In this document: one piece after another, positions 51,841 through 63,576 of the stretch
How the letters are laid out: the number at the start of each line of letters is the position of its first letter
How positions within the stretch are numbered: position 1 is the stretch's first letter
Source of the DNA: Evernia prunastri
Lineage: Eukaryota; Ascomycota; Lecanoromycetes; Lecanorales; Parmeliaceae
Assembly (NCBI GenBank): GCA_003184365.1
Contig: NKYR01000068.1
Span: 142,987-206,986 of the forward strand
Length of the DNA: 64,000 nucleotides
Reading direction: 5' to 3'
Made by a program: the position numbers and the translations under genes
The notes under the pieces: model-generated
What the model saw: only the letters and a program-made list of their open reading frames with translations
Told to the model about the DNA's origin: nothing
The model's database searches: none

Positions 51841-53258
51841 TCTCAGTCAGAAGGTTCTCGTGGACACCTGTTTGAGGAGTGAGGGGCGTCAAGAAGCACA
51901 GTGTGTCTGTTGTCTTGGGTTGTAGCGTCGTCCGATGACAGGTCGCAGGTAGTCATTGCCAAGCAGGGAAGTCTTGGCACTCAGTGTGAGATAAAGCACC
52001 CGAGAATACAACATTGTACTCACTCTAATGGTAATTGGTGGAGCGGTCTGATCAACTATGTACTATCCTTCTCGCTGCCTTTCCATCTCAATAATAAACG
52101 TAGAGACTATTATTATATGCACTCGGCTCAGCCGTTCTCATCTCCCTTAGTCAATGTATCTTGAGATTTTCTAGGGTACTGGCATTGCGCTTCCTAGAGT
52201 ACTCGATCTAGCCCAGCCCGAGAGAGACGACATTCGGTCCTAACGCTTCAAGTCCTCATCATCTGACCATCACGACTGCAACGCTCAAGCTGAAGTTGGC
52301 TAAGAGATTACTGTTCTAGTCTATTTTGTCCTGTCTCCTGATCGCTCCGTGGCACGAGCTGTTCTCCTAGCAGATACCCTCTCTTCCCTCTCGAAACACG
52401 TCGCGCTTTTCAGGAACCACGTAGCCAGCTTTTGAAGAGCAAGGGGTGATGCTCTATCGACTGCTTGGAGAAGAAAGAACATACACTTTCCAAGCCAATT
52501 GCTCATGGATGAAACGCCTATGACCACTTTGCAGCGTCCTTAGTGGTCACTGAACGTCTCCAACAGGACTGCGTACAAGGATTAGACAACTATGTTGGAA
52601 AGCTTATGTCCGGATTTCTTGATGTTCATAGCGAAGCATTTCAGATCGGTGCAGCTGCCGTGCTCTATAGACCGTCAAGTTCCCTGCGGAATACCTGAAA
52701 GATAATAGGTTGCCGCACTCGAAAGAGATTGACTGAAGTGGTGCATCTGCGATCGACACCGGCCTGATGTTGCCATAGCATGCTTGATCGCCTTAGCTGG
52801 GTGAGTGGTGAGGCTGTCGGCCACCCAGCCTGGGATAACCCTAGCCTGCTCATGACACATTGTCATGAGCAGAGTGGCTTATGTTGAGACTATTGGCAAT
52901 TATGCCGGCTGGCGTCAATGAACCTCTGTGACAAGCATCGAAAGTCTCGATAGATATCGACGTCTGAAGCAGGCTTCGCACGGAACAAAAGACGAGTGCC
53001 AGCGTTGTTTGTTCTCCTTCGACCATTAGCTAAACGATCTCGATGTAAAAAACGTACATTTTTGTTTCTTTAATTTGCATGAACTGTTTGCTTGTATGCA
53101 GACAGACATTTCGACAGCCTTGGGCTTCTGTAGGCGGCCACTGCCTCCTCAAGATGTGCCCTAGAAGTCTCCAAATTCTGATCAGAAGAAACGAACAAGA
53201 AATTGCCGCAGTGAGGCCAGTGGGACTAGAATTATCGAGTCATCTCATACCCTGAATA
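51841..53258. other. long intergenic stretch
   Basis: About 1.4 kb with no supported gene. Contains a perfect inverted repeat at 52846-52872. Confidence 0.45.
52846..52872. repeat. perfect inverted repeat, 12-bp arms, 3-nt spacer
   Basis: CTGCTCATGACA, spacer CAT, then TGTCATGAGCAG. It could form a hairpin or be a dimer-binding site; no neighbouring gene explains it. Confidence 0.85.
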
Positions 53259-55814
53259 TTACCGAGCTCCTTTTACTGTCCAGCCTGAATCATTCGGTGG
53301 TTTCGGGGAGCCTATATGGGCCGTACGTTTGAATCCGGTCTTCGTCTTTACGGCTTGTGCCTTTAGCCTGGTCCTCGATGGCACTGATATCTCGGACGGA
53401 TGAGGGGAGAAGTGTTGGAACCGGCTTTCTTTGTGCGGTTTGGTGGGCTTGGAAGACTTAGGAGACATCTGTCCGAATCTCTTTCTCAGTCTCAAGCTTT
53501 CCAGGAGCGGTTTGCCCTTTGACTCAAGAGACTTCTGTTCCGGAGACTCGGACTTCTCTCCCGGTTTGAAATCGTTTGCGGGTGATGCATTTTAAAGAGA
53601 CTCCTGTTTGCAAGGCTCGAACTTCCCTTTCGATTTCAAGATTTCCGTGGGCGGTTGGTCTGGCTCAAGAGACTCCTGCTCCAAGTGCCCGGGCTTCGCT
53701 TTTGGTTCCAAGTCTTCCGCGAACGTTTGTTCTGCTTCAAGAGACTCCTGTTCTAAAGCCTCGGACTTACTCTTTCGATTTCAACTCTCTCTCGAGCGTT
53801 TGATCTGACTCAAGAGACTTCTGTTCCAAAGGCTCGGGCTTCTCTTTCGAACTCAAGTCTTCCACGAGCGGTTGATCTGGCCCAAGGGACCCCTGTTCCT
53901 CAGACTTTTCTTCCAATTTCAGATTTCCGTTGCCATTATCTGCTGCTCTTCTCAATGCCTACATGATATACTGATGTCCCCCTGAAGCTGCCAAGTAGGG
54001 CCCCGTTCTTCCTTCAACCTGGATATTCACTATTGCTCCTTTTCCTATCAAGGACTGTACAATACTGAGATCTCCCTTCCAAGCCGCAGCTCCGAGTGCT
54101 GTACCAAAGATTCCGGTCACCGCATTAGGGTCTGCACTGCCCCACAGAAGAAGATCAACCATATCTTTCTGACCATTCATTGATGCTTCATGGAGAATAC
54201 CTCCATACCAGTGATCTGTGACCTCTAGATCAGGATTGGCATCATTCTCGAGAAGCAGCCTGGCTATGTCCTTGTGATCCATGCTTGAGGCCAATTGAAG
54301 GGCAGAGAACCCAAATTTCCCGTAAGCCTTTACGTTGGCGCCGCGCTTGAGCAACAAGTCTACGACATCAAGCTTGAAGGAAATCTATTCTCAAAGTCCG
54401 GAGAGACATTACATATCTCTGCCATCCATTGTGAGTGATTTTGACCTCGTGCTTCCCCAGCGTCCTTCTTGGAAAGAGTGTCGTCATCGTACAGCTGCAA
54501 CTTTATTTGCTGCTTCGGAACTGGTCTTTCAAAGGAAGCTCTCATCCTGCGAGACTCTTCTTCGATCTAAATCTCGGAGATAGAGTCAGTAGTCAGAGCT
54601 TCTTGGAATGCACGAACCCTTTCAAGCGCTTGTTGCGTCCAGTATCTATCTGGGTGAGACGCTTGACCAAAAATCGCCTCCTGCTGATCCAAGGTCTGAA
54701 GTAGAATAGATTCTGAGTCCCTAAAACGCGCGTTCAAAGCGTAAGTAGCGGCAAGACCACATTTGGTGGACACAGTATCAGGGTGAGTGGAACCAAACTG
54801 CAATTTCTGCCCCTTGAGCGTGCATTCAAAGAGTTCTGTCGCATCCCCAAGACGTTCGTTGAACAGCATAACATTTGCGAGACCCGACGCAGCTTTCAGC
54901 GACTGTGGATGCTCTGTCCCGAATGTTTTCGCAAATCCATCATGAGCACGTCGCGCAAATTGCTCCGCCAAATCGTAAGAGCCCTTTTCAGTAAGTGTTT
55001 GAGTCAATTCCGAAACAAGATCTAGAGTGAAAGGATCCTCATTACCAAGGAGTGCGTCGGACACTCTCAAAGCATTTTTGGTCAAAAACAATGACATGCC
55101 AAGTTGACTGCAGTCTCTGAGGATGATGGCATAAATGGCGACCAAATGAACGTGCAATGCATCCTGATATAGGTTGCAATTCTCATGCTTTAGGACGTTA
55201 TAGATCTGGTCGTGGGCAATGTCAAATTTTCCCTGGTCTCTCCAAATTAGTGCTAATTCGCCGGCGATTTGCAATGAGAGACTCGAGGTTGGTCCGGTGG
55301 ACTGATTGCTGCGGTTCAGGGCGCCCGTGCACTGGTGTTCAGCTTCTGTATACAGCCCACGTCTTCGTAAAAGAGAGGACAGTTTCCCTTGACAGAATAA
55401 TACGACTGGATCTTCCTGTCCTGGGGTCTCTCTCTTTCGGATCACCTCTTTGTAGGCTTTTTCAGCTTGCTTCGGATGTCCTTGATCGTCAAGGACCAGA
55501 GCAAACTCCATGAATCTCCTGGCCACCTCATCCTTTTCCAGTTTATCGAGAATTCTCTCCCGACAGTCTTGATTTTCTGACCGTCTGTTGCCTGGGACTT
55601 TGGAGTCTTCCTTTGAAATTCTACACATCTTTTGAAGTCGCTCACGAATTGAGTTGTAATGAGAGTCCGAAAGGCTGTCCACTATCGTGAGAGATTTATG
55701 ATCGGATGGGAGAGGTAAACTCTGATCAACATTGATTTCTGCGGATTCTCTGGGGACTATCTGTGCTATAATTAGAATGGAAGCCGCGAGGCTGTGCCAG
55801 GCAGTCACTTGATC
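53259..55814 (-). pseudogene. decayed TPR plus ankyrin repeat gene with a tandem-repeat tail
   Basis: Read right to left, 55814-54567 encodes about 415 residues with tetratricopeptide repeats of the kinesin-light-chain kind (RRFMEFALVLDDQGHPKQAE, GELALIWRDQGKFDIAHDQI, EQFARRAHDGFAKTFGTEHP). There is no ATG; the open frame starts after a stop, so the 5' end is missing or in an unseen exon. After TAG 54569-54567 the same frame continues 69 codons. A frame change near 54360 leads into three to four ankyrin repeats (VVDLLLKRGANVKAYGKFG, GGILHEASMNGQKDMVDLLL). TAG 53961-53959 is in frame with a 24-residue repeat tail, which has a one-base insertion near 53767 and TAA 53594-53592 before a basic end at 53259. 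Several lesions argue for a pseudogene. TPR-ankyrin architecture recalls fungal NLR-like proteins, but no nucleotide-binding domain is seen. Confidence 0.7.
53525..53907 (-). repeat. 72-bp tandem repeat, about six units
   Basis: Anchored on the word CAAGAGACTCCTG (plus strand) at 53525, 53594, 53666, 53738, 53811 and 53883. Spacings are 69, 72, 72, 73 and 72 bp. Each unit codes for 24 residues on the minus strand, of the type KPEPLEQKSLESDQTLEREL. The 73-bp unit carries the frameshift. Confidence 0.85.
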
Positions 55815-56759
55815 TTACAGTTCCTATGTCATACACGGGGTGTTTCTCCATAAAGATACCACACAGAAGATTGATTGATTGAAGACGCGTGTTGGCAGTA
55901 GAGAAGGTCAAAGGTCAAACTCTCCGTAGCCCACTGTAAAGTTGGATGCGAGCGAGGCTTCGTCCGGCTGACCAGAGGGGTCAGGCTGTATGAAATGCGT
56001 GCGCATTGATTGTCTGGGAATATTAATAGGTAAGACGCCCGGTCAGATTCCATGTTTCGGCTTCAACCATTAATGGTCCACTTGTCTTTCAACAGGGCAA
56101 CCTTTTTCTGCCCATTGGGCACTCCTCTCTCAAACAAAACAACTAAAGCTTCTTAGTATTTCGACGTCTCATGTTCGAATCACAATAAAGCCCTGCCGAA
56201 TCGTCGCGTGGCTACGTGCTCCGAAACCCGGACCTCTCAGTGTCAAATCCACGGTTCATGCTCCTCCAGGCGAGAACGAGGATACCTTATGGGGCTGCGT
56301 TTCGAGAGTAAGATGGGTAGGTTTAGGGCTGATACTATTGGAGCGCTGTCCAGGACTTTCTGTGCCGACCACTTTAACTCTCTCACCTCACGATGTTCTT
56401 CATACCTATGATAAATTTTTACATCTAGGATACTCTTGTATTCTACGATATTCTCATGTCCTGCGATTCCACGTGATCTCGCGATGCTCTCCTACATACG
56501 GTACTGCCCCATGATGCTTCTTTATCCCAGAGTCTTCTTTTCTCCGTGTCAGACATGCACTAAAAGGTACAGTGTGTTCTGTTCCCTCTAGTCATCACTG
56601 GCATTTGGTTATATCGTGAAGACTTTGATCAACGATTCTAGAGTCTGTTGTGAACTTGGCGCTTCTTTGGGAGGCCCTTCGTAAGAGTATCTAGGAACTT
56701 GAGGTCTGGATGACCGCCTGGTGATGATGTACCCTCCTCAGGATTACAGCATAGAGACC
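55815..56759. other. intergenic stretch
   Basis: Nothing supported; may include missing 5' exons of the TPR-ankyrin gene or the 3' flank of the beta-lactamase gene. Confidence 0.4.
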
Positions 56760-58437
56760 CTAGACCACACACCCCAAGCACATGAAGAAAGGAGTGAGGA
56801 AGGAGTGAGGAGAGAAAACATAATATTTCAATTTTTGACTTGTCGTACACTCACAGCGTACCTTCGCTGTCTTGGTATACTCCACAGCAGGGACACCAAC
56901 ATCATGCACCCACATCAACCTGGAAATACTACCACTGTCATTGGCCTGAAATTCTGCCTTCCAGAAGGGCGCTCCTTGGTCGATCCAGCGGCCACGTTTG
57001 GCTAATTCGTTTCGGGGTTGGAGCCAGGTGAAGGTGTCTTGCTCGTAATGGTCGAGTGGAAAATTCTCCGACTCCAGACCCTGAAACGACCAGTACAGAA
57101 TCCTTTCCTCCAAAGATACCTCGATTTTGAAAACATGGACAGGGTCCCAGTAGGTTCCAACGTACTCTGCTAGATGCCTGGGTGATGTTTCTTCCTTTTG
57201 ATCTTTCTGTAACTGCTCGGTAGTTGTGGAATACCATTTGGCATTTTCTGCGACACTGATTTCTGCGGCTTTGATGTAATCATTCCTTTCGGGAGTTTCG
57301 AGGAGCTCTTCAAGAACGAGTTGTCCAATCCAGTCTGGTGTGTCATTCAGGCCAAGGGAATTTGTCAACACAATTCTGGCACTTTCGGTGTCAGAAATCA
57401 GATTCACAGCGCTCAGAGCACCTGGAAGACTGCCTTGATGATACATGACTAATCGAGAGGGGCCACCTTTCCCCACTACCGGCATACCGTCAGGCATCAA
57501 GGATGGATTGCACCCGATATCACCCATAGGTCCGGGGAGCTGTACTCGAGCCCAGCCAAATCCGTATGAGACTTCTCCACGAGTAGCCTGATGGATCGGG
57601 ATCTTGGCTGACATCAAGTGGTTGACCTGCTTCAGTGGTGAACTCTCGGTCGATGTTGTCCCACGGGTGAATTGATCATTGGCGGACGCAAGGAAAACAC
57701 TGTACAGCTTGAGCAGGTCGTTGACGCATGTCCGGATGCTACCGCTCGGGCCACCAAAGCCGTCGTCTCCTGTCTTGACGCAGTGAATGGGCGTTGGGGT
57801 CCCATCGTCCAAGGCGTTATAGCACTTGGCGACATTGTCGACAGCTGAAGGCGGGGTTTTAAACGAAGTTCGCTTGAGGCCGAGGGGCTCAGTGATGCGG
57901 GATTTCAAAACATCGGAGCAAGGCGAGCCAGTCAGCTTTTCGCTTATGTGGCCCGCCGGCTCATAGTAGAGATTGTTGTATGCAAACTGATAGTGTCAAT
58001 CGGCTGTTGAGGTATTTCATGCTATCCTTGCCAGATACTAGGACATTGTTATTGGTACCATAGAAGAAGTTGTCACCCCAGAACATGCCAGTACGATGGG
58101 ATAGCAAGTCGGCAACTGTTATGCAATTGTAAAGGATGTCATCCTTTATGTTGAGTTCGGGGAGAATATCTTTGACCAGTGTATCCCAAGTGATCTTCTT
58201 CTCTTCAACGAGTTGACCCATGGCTGCTGAGGTCAACGCTTTTGTCAGTGAGCACCCCGGATAAATTGTCTCTGCCGTCGGAGGTAGGCTTCCTTGCACA
58301 TCTCGATATCCACAGTTAGCGTGGAAAACGGGCTTGCCGTGGTGCAGGATGCCCAGGGATAATCCAGCCGTGCCTCCAATACTCATGAGCTTTTCAATTT
58401 GAGGGCCGGCTGTGAGCCGCTTGGAGAGGTCCGTCAT
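56760..58437 (-). CDS. beta-lactamase-fold serine hydrolase (family S12-like)
   Basis: Penicillin-binding-protein/beta-lactamase fold enzyme, common in fungi as esterases or peptidases; substrate unknown. The modelled exons are 58437-58039 and 57986-56760 with a 52-bp intron (donor GTATCT, branch TTGACAC, acceptor TATCAG), total 541 residues. The nucleophile motif is SLTK in YPGCSLTKALTSAAMGQL, and the second motif is YNN in FAYNNLYYEPAGHISEKL. VADLLSHRTGMFWGDN is the typical helix before it. ATG 58437 (MTDLSKRL) is favoured over 58506. The intron removes SGKDSMKYLNS, which looks like conserved coding sequence of the family, so a frameshift mutation there is an alternative reading. The last 25 residues (ending FMCLGCVV) also look like readthrough into an unspliced last intron (possible donor GTACGC). 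Confidence 0.78.
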
Positions 58438-60672
58438 GGTGGTAGTATGGTGAGCTAGGTAGTGAGGGTAATCTAGATGTTTGCAGCTTAAGTGCGAATG
58501 TGACAATGATCAGTCTCTGCTCTAATTTTGGTACTGGCTGGGGGAGAAGGTCGGCAGAGACTCGTGTCACCAACCGTCGGTACGAATACCGGTTTTATTA
58601 GCTCATAAGATGACGCTGTAAATAACTGTCAAGATCTTCTTCGGGAATACAAAATAGTTACTTATCATACATAATAACTACAGTATTCACAGAACGTGTC
58701 AAAAACCACGATCCTTCGAGTCTAATCCAGCCGTAGTTTAAATCAATTACGGAATCACTTATATACTTCTATCAACGTATTTAGGTTGTCTTCACATAGA
58801 ATATCATATGGTCAAGGGTGTACTCTACTTCATTTCGGAATGATTTAGGATACAGATTGAATGTTCTGAATATTTCAGGGCTATAATCCTAAAAAGAAAT
58901 AATTCGTCTAGACTCTCCCAAACGGCTTCTTATTCCTCAGTTCTTATGGTAAAGTATTATTTGACAGAAGGATTCGGGTTGTTTCTAGCCTATTGCAATT
59001 TGCCGGAGAAAACTTCATGATTTGAGACTTGAATTATAGTTTACTGCTATGGCCTGTTGAATCTTTGGAGGATGATAACCTTTGACACCAAGTACCGACT
59101 GTGGTTGGACAATCTTACACACTAATCACTATACTACCTTACAAACGATGACACTTAATATCGGGGAATATCCACTTGAGAACAAATATTTTACTAACTA
59201 CTATAAAGAAATTACGGTAGTATCGGTAGTGCCTAGCAGGTAACAGAGGTGAATATATACAGACCGGTTGTAGCCCAGGTACGTCTGGGAAATACGTTCT
59301 TAAATACCTCGGTGTCACTACGTCTCATAGCGTCTCACTGCGATATAGATTATTTGCTTGAGCGCGGCAAGCCTGACGAATCGACACCCCGTCAGCATTC
59401 TGGGAGACCTCAGAAAATCCAGTAAGTTTGTATATCTCGCTTAGCAAATCCCTGGTGTTTCGAAATGCCCGTCAATGGAGCAATTTGGTGAAGAGTTGGC
59501 GAGAGGCATCTTTAAGCGGAACTAAGGCAGCTATGATGATTTGTGCATGAAGAGTTTCCCCTGGATGCAATAGTATCTGGCCTTCCATGAATAAGTAGCA
59601 CACGTACGATTGGCTCGGATGAGCGGAGGAAGACCAGAGCCATCAGCCGTGGGATTCAAAACTTTCAATTACTACGAAGCAAAAGGTGTGGAATTGGCCA
59701 ATTGGAAGGTGAGGTCTTACACCATTTTCCTTGGTGGGGTTGCGGGATTTTCTCAGTACCAAGGATTACAGTCTTTGTGGATCAAGTACAGTAATCTTAC
59801 AGTGCTAAATCTCTGGCTTGCCGCATTCCAGCCGTTCCCGAAAGTAAGTTCTCGAGCCGCAGTGAGTCGTAGTAATTGGACAAATGATCATCCATCTTAC
59901 ATACCCCCCTCCTCGCGTGTACCCCTCAAGCACAAGGAAACGGATACCTTACCTTCGGAACAGGCAGAGGAAGACTGAGCCTGTGCAAAAATCGAGATTA
60001 ACAAAGTGCCCGTCTTGTAGACGGTAGGTAAAAGTTCGAATTTTAGTGTACTCGTATGTTGCCAAATGGCCGGCCGAAGGAATGTCCTAGCTGTCGAAGC
60101 CTCACCGAGAAGATGGAAGTCATAAGCCTGTACCGCCATACCTGTAGCAGAGCGCAAGCCTATGGCTGCAGTCGAGACCACGGTCTAGAGCTGATAATTA
60201 TTGACTGTTTGGGAAGGTGAGAATCGATTTGCCAAATCACTGGACTGTCTCAACACGCAACATATTAACTCGCATGATGTTGGTGACATGCAGAATTTGT
60301 CAACTTCTGGCTCCAAGCTGTCTGGGGTTGCATACGTTCTAGATCCGTTCAAGTGAGGCCGTTCCAAAAGGATAGTGTGCTTTCCTATCATTGCGCAATT
60401 CTTCGTTCCCCCTCCCGTGTGGGCTTTACCTCTTATGTCTTGCGTACAATCATATCAATTGACTGCCTGTCGTATTTCTTAAATTCAGATCATTCCCTGA
60501 GCATTCCTCAACTACGTTACTCAAGTAATAGCAGTCCAACTGCTCTGGTCCTTTGCAATTCTGTTCTTGACAAACCCTTAAAAGTGGAAACGAAGGCAGC
60601 ACTTACTTTCCGGCACCCTCCTTCAACCCACCTGATCCTCTCCACGAATTGCGCTTCTTGGAGTCAATTACA
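58438..60672. other. gene-poor AT-rich stretch
   Basis: About 2.2 kb. The frame at 59619-59978 has a possible membrane segment but no family. A T-arm-like word at 60027-60046 is not part of a complete tRNA. Confidence 0.4.
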
Positions 60673-61083
60673 ATGCCTCCGTCGGCCGCACTGGCTTGGG
60701 CTTGTCCGAGTTCTGAATGTCGGAGGCGGAATGGTGGTGTGCCCCACCTGAAGTGTGTCTTCTGCCCTGAGTCTCGGACCTTCAGAGCTCTTCGGGGTGA
60801 AGCGAAGAGGAAATGTGTAAGCTCATCATTCGTAATCACAAAAGGACTGCAATACTGACATTAAGATGTATACTAGCATAGGTGCGGTTATCTGTTGGAA
60901 AAGACGATTTTGGTTGAGAGCCATGCGTCCTCGTCTTTACAGAGTCATGCGTCCTCGTCTTTACCCGGAGAGTTTTCCCTACCGTGCTCGTCTTCATTCG
61001 GAGAGTCTAAATGTAGGGGAGGTTGCTGCGAAACCAACCCGTGCAGCGATGAATGTATAGCCGAGTACGCACTGCGAGGGTAG
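60673..61083 (+). CDS. small Cys-rich two-exon protein, zinc-ribbon-like
   Basis: Not recognised as a named family. Exon 1 is 60673-60816 and exon 2 is 60877-61083, joined in phase 0 over a 60-bp intron (donor GTAAGC, branch TACTGAC, acceptor ACTAG), giving 116 residues. Cysteine pairs appear in order: CPSSEC at residues 11-16, CVFC about 15 residues later, and CHRCGY created by the splice, a pattern that could bind zinc. A second cluster near the C-terminus reads CRGGCCETNPCSDEC. Between them lies an 8-residue repeat SHASSSLQ/SHASSSLP coded by a 24-bp direct repeat. The splice completing a CxxC pair is the main support. No signal peptide is evident. Confidence 0.45.
60922..60969 (+). repeat. 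24-bp direct repeat, two copies
   Basis: CATGCGTCCTCGTCTTTAC occurs at 60922 and again at 60946, in frame within the Cys-rich gene. Confidence 0.85.
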
Positions 61084-62199
61084 TCCGACTTCTTCTCCAA
61101 AATTACGGGTTTTGTTACGAGTCAATGGTTGACCGGAGCTAGTGAGGGGGAGGCACGATAGTCACTGAGGGATGTTAGTCAATATCACCAACCCGAGAGA
61201 GTCATATGTAGCCTGCATACCTCGTGTTTTTGCTCCTTGTTATTGATTTCTCGTCGCATTCGTTCTTCTTCTCAACGAAGGTATACAATTCCCATTTGAC
61301 TTATCTACATTGAATCACATCAATCCTTCTTACCAATGGTCCCATCCTAGTTAATAAATGTAGTTATACATAAACGCAAAGCCACTAAGAAACCCCAAGA
61401 CAAAGCCGATGCCGCCCGCCATGATTTCAGATCCCCTTGGAGACTACTGACCAGTCTTGAATTCGTGAATGTCGAAGAAACGGATGAAGAAGTCAAAATT
61501 TTTATCACTGATTGAAATCACATCCGAACCAATTCTGCGACTTCGGCGGCCCCCACAACCTACAAGGCACATTTTTATCAGGTGCAGCAGAATGGCGACG
61601 TGAGGTTGCTTCACGCGGTATGAGATTAGTGTTTAGCGTGAGTTGTCCCAATACCTAGAAGGAAGAAGTCACTACATGTTGGGAGCATTGGATGCTGAAG
61701 ATGCATGGTGTGCGGGTGATTGAGGGCGTTCCCAGGAGAACGGGGAGAGGTTGGGCGAAAAGGAAGAAGTAGAAGGAAACGATCGCTGCGAAGGGGGATG
61801 CGGGACCGTGGAGGTGTGGCATGGAATGATGGGGGCTGCCATCCATCTTAGGTGGCCTGCGTCCGAGGCAAGCATATGCGGAGCTAACCCGGTGCATGCA
61901 GCTATTCGGGGGTGAAGTAGGGGTGCATATGTGGCTTGCTCAGCTGCATGGGCCCGCGCTGCCCTTCGCTTGTCGGCTTGAAGAGTGCTGGGATTGTGTC
62001 ATAGATAGCGATCAATAAGACATCCAAAGGTAGAAAAGGCTCGAGGAATGGGGTGGAGCAGCGTGATCATGACGAGCCCGTAGAATCCATCGATGGCTGA
62101 CGAATGACTACGGAGGTAGGCGTAAAAAGTCCTGGACATGCCAAGAAAAGGGTCCATATAGGGCTGAGGTCAAAACTCTCAGATTCCTGTCTATGCTTT
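61084..62199. other. intergenic stretch
   Basis: About 1.1 kb. Minus-strand frames at 61655-61897 have no recognisable domain. Nothing else seen. Confidence 0.4.
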
Positions 62200-62257
62200 G
62201 GGTCGTGTGGTCTGGAGGTATTTAGTTTGTGTTAGGTTCGAATCCTAATGGCGCTGG
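62200..62257 (+). pseudogene. tRNA-Pro-like fragment
   Basis: GGGTCGTGTGGTCTGGAGGTA looks like the 5' acceptor and D arm of fungal tRNA-Pro. It is followed after 11 bases by a perfect T arm (TTAGG-TTCGAAT-CCTAA, 62232-62248). The anticodon arm is missing and the 3' acceptor (TGGCGCT) does not pair with the 5' end, so this is a degenerate or rearranged tRNA. Confidence 0.3.
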
Positions 62258-63570
62258 TTCTAGTGGTGAAGTGGGCTTCTTATTTTCTCTTTGCATAGAA
62301 TACCTGTGCTTTACATACAAATTCCTACTGAAACACATTAATGCTATACATTTCGACAATTCTATTTGAAGAACAGTCAATGCGATAATCCTTTTTTTTT
62401 GTCAAGACGGAAAATGATCTGTTTCAGAGAGAAAGAAGAGAATCAAGTACAAATATCAGTCAATATAAAATCATTTCAGATTATTCTTCTCTATCTTCTT
62501 CCATAACACTTAATGCATAGAGTGTTAATCATAACGATAATACACGCATATAAGCATTGACTTTAACTGAGACTGATATCGCTATCAAGATCATCACTGT
62601 TATCATTAAGATATCTCGTTAGATTATTAGTCGTCTTCAAAAGCAAGCACGAGATCGAGGCTACGATTCGAAACAATTTAAAAAGCTGCTGAGTTCGTAC
62701 GTTACAGATAAGCTCAGATCTAAACGTCTCACAGTCGTTATCTCTAAAATTAAGAGTGTTATTCTAACGACTATTCGAAAGAATCGCTATAATCGTGAAA
62801 AGATCTCGTATATATTAACTGCTAAGCAAGATTTATCATTGAAAATTATTTTAAGTGATAAGTATTAATTTGAGAGTATTTGTTTGATTTCTAACTCTAT
62901 ATAGTTCTCAAATAAAATAACTTTCGATTCGTTAAAATCATCAAAAAATCGTTTTTAACAGAGACTATGAGAGAAGCTCGATATTAGTTTATTATGTGAT
63001 ATAAAAACTAAATTATAGAGAACTGAAAGAATATGATTTAAAGTAACGAAATAAGCGTGATCTTGAATTCTCGACGTGAGAAGATACGATAATAACGTCA
63101 GTCTTAGAAAGTCTATATATAGTTTACTATTCGACGTAGATTCGTTGAAGTCATAAAGTTCATGTTCTGAGTGTAAGGGCAAGGGGCGGTGAGGCGGCTT
63201 GCGACGGCTAGGATCGGCATTGCTATGCCGCAAGGCATGAAGCCAGTTGGAATGCTTGGCAGGAGTTTTAAATATCCGCGCACCCACTTTGTTTCTTCTT
63301 CTTCCTTAGCTATTAGTTCACTTAGCAATCGAACGTATACTTCTACGCACCACGCTCATATAACTTCGCTTAGTGCCTAGCTGCTACACAGTTCCATGAA
63401 AAGAGGCCTTGCTACCTCACACTGAGATTATTTTTTATATAATCATAAAAATTTATATTACGTTTAAAAGACTGAGATCGCTATTGAGAGGAAGAAATGT
63501 GAGATTAATCTAGTTAAAATTAACGAAGCTCTGAAGTCTAAAGCAGACTCAATAAAAGTTGAAAATAGAT
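62258..63570. other. AT-rich, probably RIP-mutated repeat block
   Basis: Strongly AT-rich flanks (62280-63160 and 63420-63570) enclose a normal-composition island at about 63170-63410. Apart from the transposase fragment I see no gene. Confidence 0.5.
62635..62868 (+). mobile_element. degenerate Tc1/mariner-like transposase fragment
   Basis: A 77-codon open stretch reads QARDRGYD, then LLSSYVTDKLRSKRL, then IRKNRYNREKISYIL. This follows the N-terminal helix-turn-helix order of fungal Tc1/mariner transposases (ARERGY..., YVEDG.RSGRP, NR..REKSS). The surrounding DNA is very AT-rich with many TA steps, as expected after repeat-induced point mutation. No catalytic DDE region was found. Confidence 0.5.
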
Positions 63571-63576
63571 ATACGT

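Noticed and set aside
59619..59978. 119-residue plus-strand open frame
   Set aside because: No recognisable family or good context; an internal GTGAGG suggests the frame may be chance.
59999..60052. Anticodon-arm-like CCGTCTTGTAGACGG followed by a T-arm-like AGTTCGAATTTT
   Set aside because: There is no D arm or acceptor stem and the T stem pairs poorly; at best an old mutated tRNA fragment.
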